This document shows, piece by piece, positions 62,786 to 64,000 of a stretch of 64,000 bases of DNA (positions within the stretch are counted from its first letter, which is position 1; each line of letters starts with the position of its first letter). The position numbers were made by a program, and so were the translations under genes. The notes under the pieces were generated by a model. The model worked only from the letters and a program-made list of their open reading frames with translations. It was not told where the DNA came from and ran no database searches. The stretch is from Vandiemenella viatica. Taxonomy: Eukaryota; Arthropoda; Insecta; Orthoptera; Morabidae. The stretch is taken from contig CM061919.1 in assembly GCA_031002005.1 (NCBI GenBank), forward strand, positions 18,113,687-18,177,686, in the 5' to 3' direction.

Positions 62786-63188
62786 GGCTGACATGCTCTC
62801 CATGTACGTGAGTGTCGAACAAACCAACTGGGATGAGGTGCTGCCTTTTGTGATGTTCGCCTACAATACTGCCAAACAAGACACAACCGGATTTATACCA
62901 TTCTTCCTGGTACATAGACGTGAAGCAACAACGACCATGGACACAGTGTTCCCGTTCCATCCTGACGACGTGAAGGACGATTACATTGCCAAATTAGTAA
63001 CAAGGGCTGAGGAGTGTCGGCAGTTATCTCAGCTCCGCACACTGCAGGCTCAAGAGAATGACCGCCGGAGGTATGATGCAAGTCACCGTTCTGTTTCATA
63101 CCAACCTGGCGACCTCGTCTGGATATTTACTCCCATCCGTAAGGTTGGCCTGTCTGATAAGCTCCTCAGACGTTACTTTGGACCATAC
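62774..63188 (+). pseudogene. Ty3/gypsy integrase C-terminal region
   Basis: TLADMLSMYVSVEQTNWDEV, FVMFAYNTAKQDTTGFIPFF, then RRRYDASHRSVSYQPGDLVW and LRRYFGPYRKF, the GPY/F-type C-terminal module of gypsy integrases. It would follow directly on the inverted core piece in a normal element. Confidence 0.88.
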
Positions 63189-63269
63189 AGGAAATTCCGT
63201 TATAGATCTCATCTTGTCGGGATCTGGCCGCACACCCTCACCTGACACAAGATGCCCAAGTATTTTTAT

Positions 63270-63678
63270 CTTTTACGTCATCTGAAGTGGACGATGTGTC
63301 TCTGTTATTTAGACGATGTTATAGTGTTCTCCGAAACCTTCGATGAACACGTGAAAAGACTGAGAGCTGTTCTTATGTGCCTGAAACAAAGTGGCTTGTA
63401 GCTCAACCAAAGAAAGTGTCTTTTCGGAGCTAAAGAAATAAAAATACTTGGGCATCTTGTGTCAGGTGAGGGTGTGCGGCCAGATCCCGACAAGGTGAGA
63501 TCTATAACGGAATTTCCTGTTCCTAAGAATACCAGTGACTTCTGGAGCTTTCTTGGCCTATGTTCTTACTATCGACGCTTTATAAAAGACTTTTGTATGA
63601 AAGCCAGGCCGCTCCAAGAATTGCTAAGAAGTGGTGCTAAATTCCTCTGGGGTAGATCTCAACAAGATTTACTACGTG

Positions 63679-63690
<12 letters not shown>
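63270..63690 (+). pseudogene. Ty3/gypsy reverse transcriptase, catalytic YLDD and connection region
   Basis: CLCYLDDVIVFSETFDEHV contains the YLDD active site; a TAG near 63,398 breaks the frame. Then KILGHLVSGEGVRPDPDK, SFLGLCSYYRRFIKDFC and ARPLQELLRSGAKFLW lead toward RNase H. It is cut at the microsatellite at 63,683. Confidence 0.88.

Positions 63691-63744
<54 letters not shown>
63683..63744. repeat. (TA)n(TG)n microsatellite
   Basis: About 17 TA units followed by about 14 TG units. Confidence 0.97.
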
Positions 63745-63749
<5 letters not shown>

Positions 63750-64000
63750 CATTTATCCTCTTTAAACCCACATTGCATTCCGTGTCGCTGTGATAGTGTC
63801 AGTTTCTGCGTCGGTATACGTTCTGTCACCACTTTTAGTTAGTAACACTGTGCTGTATATGTAGTTATCATCATGTGCACACTCTCTAATTGGTCTATCA
63901 AGATGGTAACGTTATGGGTGTTGGCTCTGCGGATTTTTCTGGGAAAGCTCTGTAACCACGCGGATATCTATTTTTCAAGAATTTTATAGTGCTGAACCTT
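63745..64000. other. No feature recognised to window end
   Basis: Non-coding sequence with no motif I can support. Confidence 0.5.

Larger units (their letters stand above)
62516..63690. mobile_element. Rearranged Ty3/gypsy pol fragment
   Basis: Pieces of one pol gene lie out of order: integrase core on minus (62,516-62,785), integrase C-terminal part on plus (62,774-63,188), an inverted 81-bp RT piece (63,189-63,269), then RT on plus (63,270-63,690). The last and the inverted pieces are reverse complements (63,189-63,269 and 63,438-63,518, one mismatch by my reading). No LTR is seen. This is a broken old copy or an assembly fold-back. Confidence 0.8.

Overview
The window looks like a repeat-dense intergenic stretch of a large animal genome, most probably an arthropod and plausibly an insect. 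I infer this from the mixture of elements: several CR1-like and Jockey-like LINEs, Penelope-like elements with a GIY-YIG domain, Helitrons, hAT and pogo DNA transposons, Ty3/gypsy pieces and tRNA-derived repeats. Spliceosomal intron signals are present and there is nothing bacterial (no operons, no Shine-Dalgarno sites). I cannot name the species. Only one short stretch (46,781-46,957: an NRF-1-like site followed by a THAP-domain first exon) looks as if it could belong to a host gene. Nearly all other coding sequence belongs to mobile elements, mostly broken. Two 1,000-base N gaps (33,129-34,128 and 51,859-52,858) are assembly gaps.

Layout. 1-720: 3' end of a LINE (X). 721-2,710 (-): 5' part of a CR1-like LINE, family A (PHD finger plus SGNH esterase ORF1). 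3,386-15,280: a 3' fragment of family A torn open by a hAT transposon (3,651-13,219). The hAT transposase gene is itself interrupted by a MITE (4,320-4,697) and by a 6.6-kb LTR retrotransposon with no coding capacity (5,467-12,079). A second DNA transposon of unknown family (13,255-15,020) sits in the same LINE fragment. 16,370-25,108: LINE family B fragment with a hAT MITE, then a CR1-like LINE of family C (-) split by a nearly full-length opposite-strand family C copy (17,973-22,610) that carries a tandem array of ~123-bp monomers as its 5' region. 25,430-28,150: two Jockey-like RT segments. 28,151-28,690 (-): Penelope GIY-YIG segment. 28,700-33,128: Jockey-like element with two gag modules in a row and an endonuclease, cut by the first gap.

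34,129-34,803 (-): RTE-like RT piece. 34,804-44,945 (-): long family A copy carrying a small hAT MITE (35,763-36,001) and a family B LINE (39,310-44,730), which is itself split by an intact-looking pogo-type transposon (41,535-44,545). That transposon has perfect 25-bp TIRs, a TA target duplication and a 684-aa transposase encoded across one intron. 44,951-46,286: Helitron with canonical termini. 46,781-46,957: promoter-like site and THAP exon. 46,975-48,225 and 58,650-59,945: a ~1.25-kb repeat in inverted orientation, probably the 3' part of a Penelope-like element. 48,226-50,329: further Helitron segments with a LINE B-like insert. 50,330 to the second gap: hAT element with a DUF4371/ZMYM1-like transposase. 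54,191-58,357 (+): most complete family A copy. 62,516-63,690: rearranged Ty3/gypsy pol. Microsatellite at 63,683-63,744.

How it fits together: the window is a stratified record of insertions into insertions. Exact target-site duplications, and reading frames that resume across insertion points, give a relative order. The youngest layers appear to be the LTR element (LTRs differing at roughly ten positions in ~846), the pogo-type element and possibly the family C copy. The old layers are the LINE A, B and C fragments.
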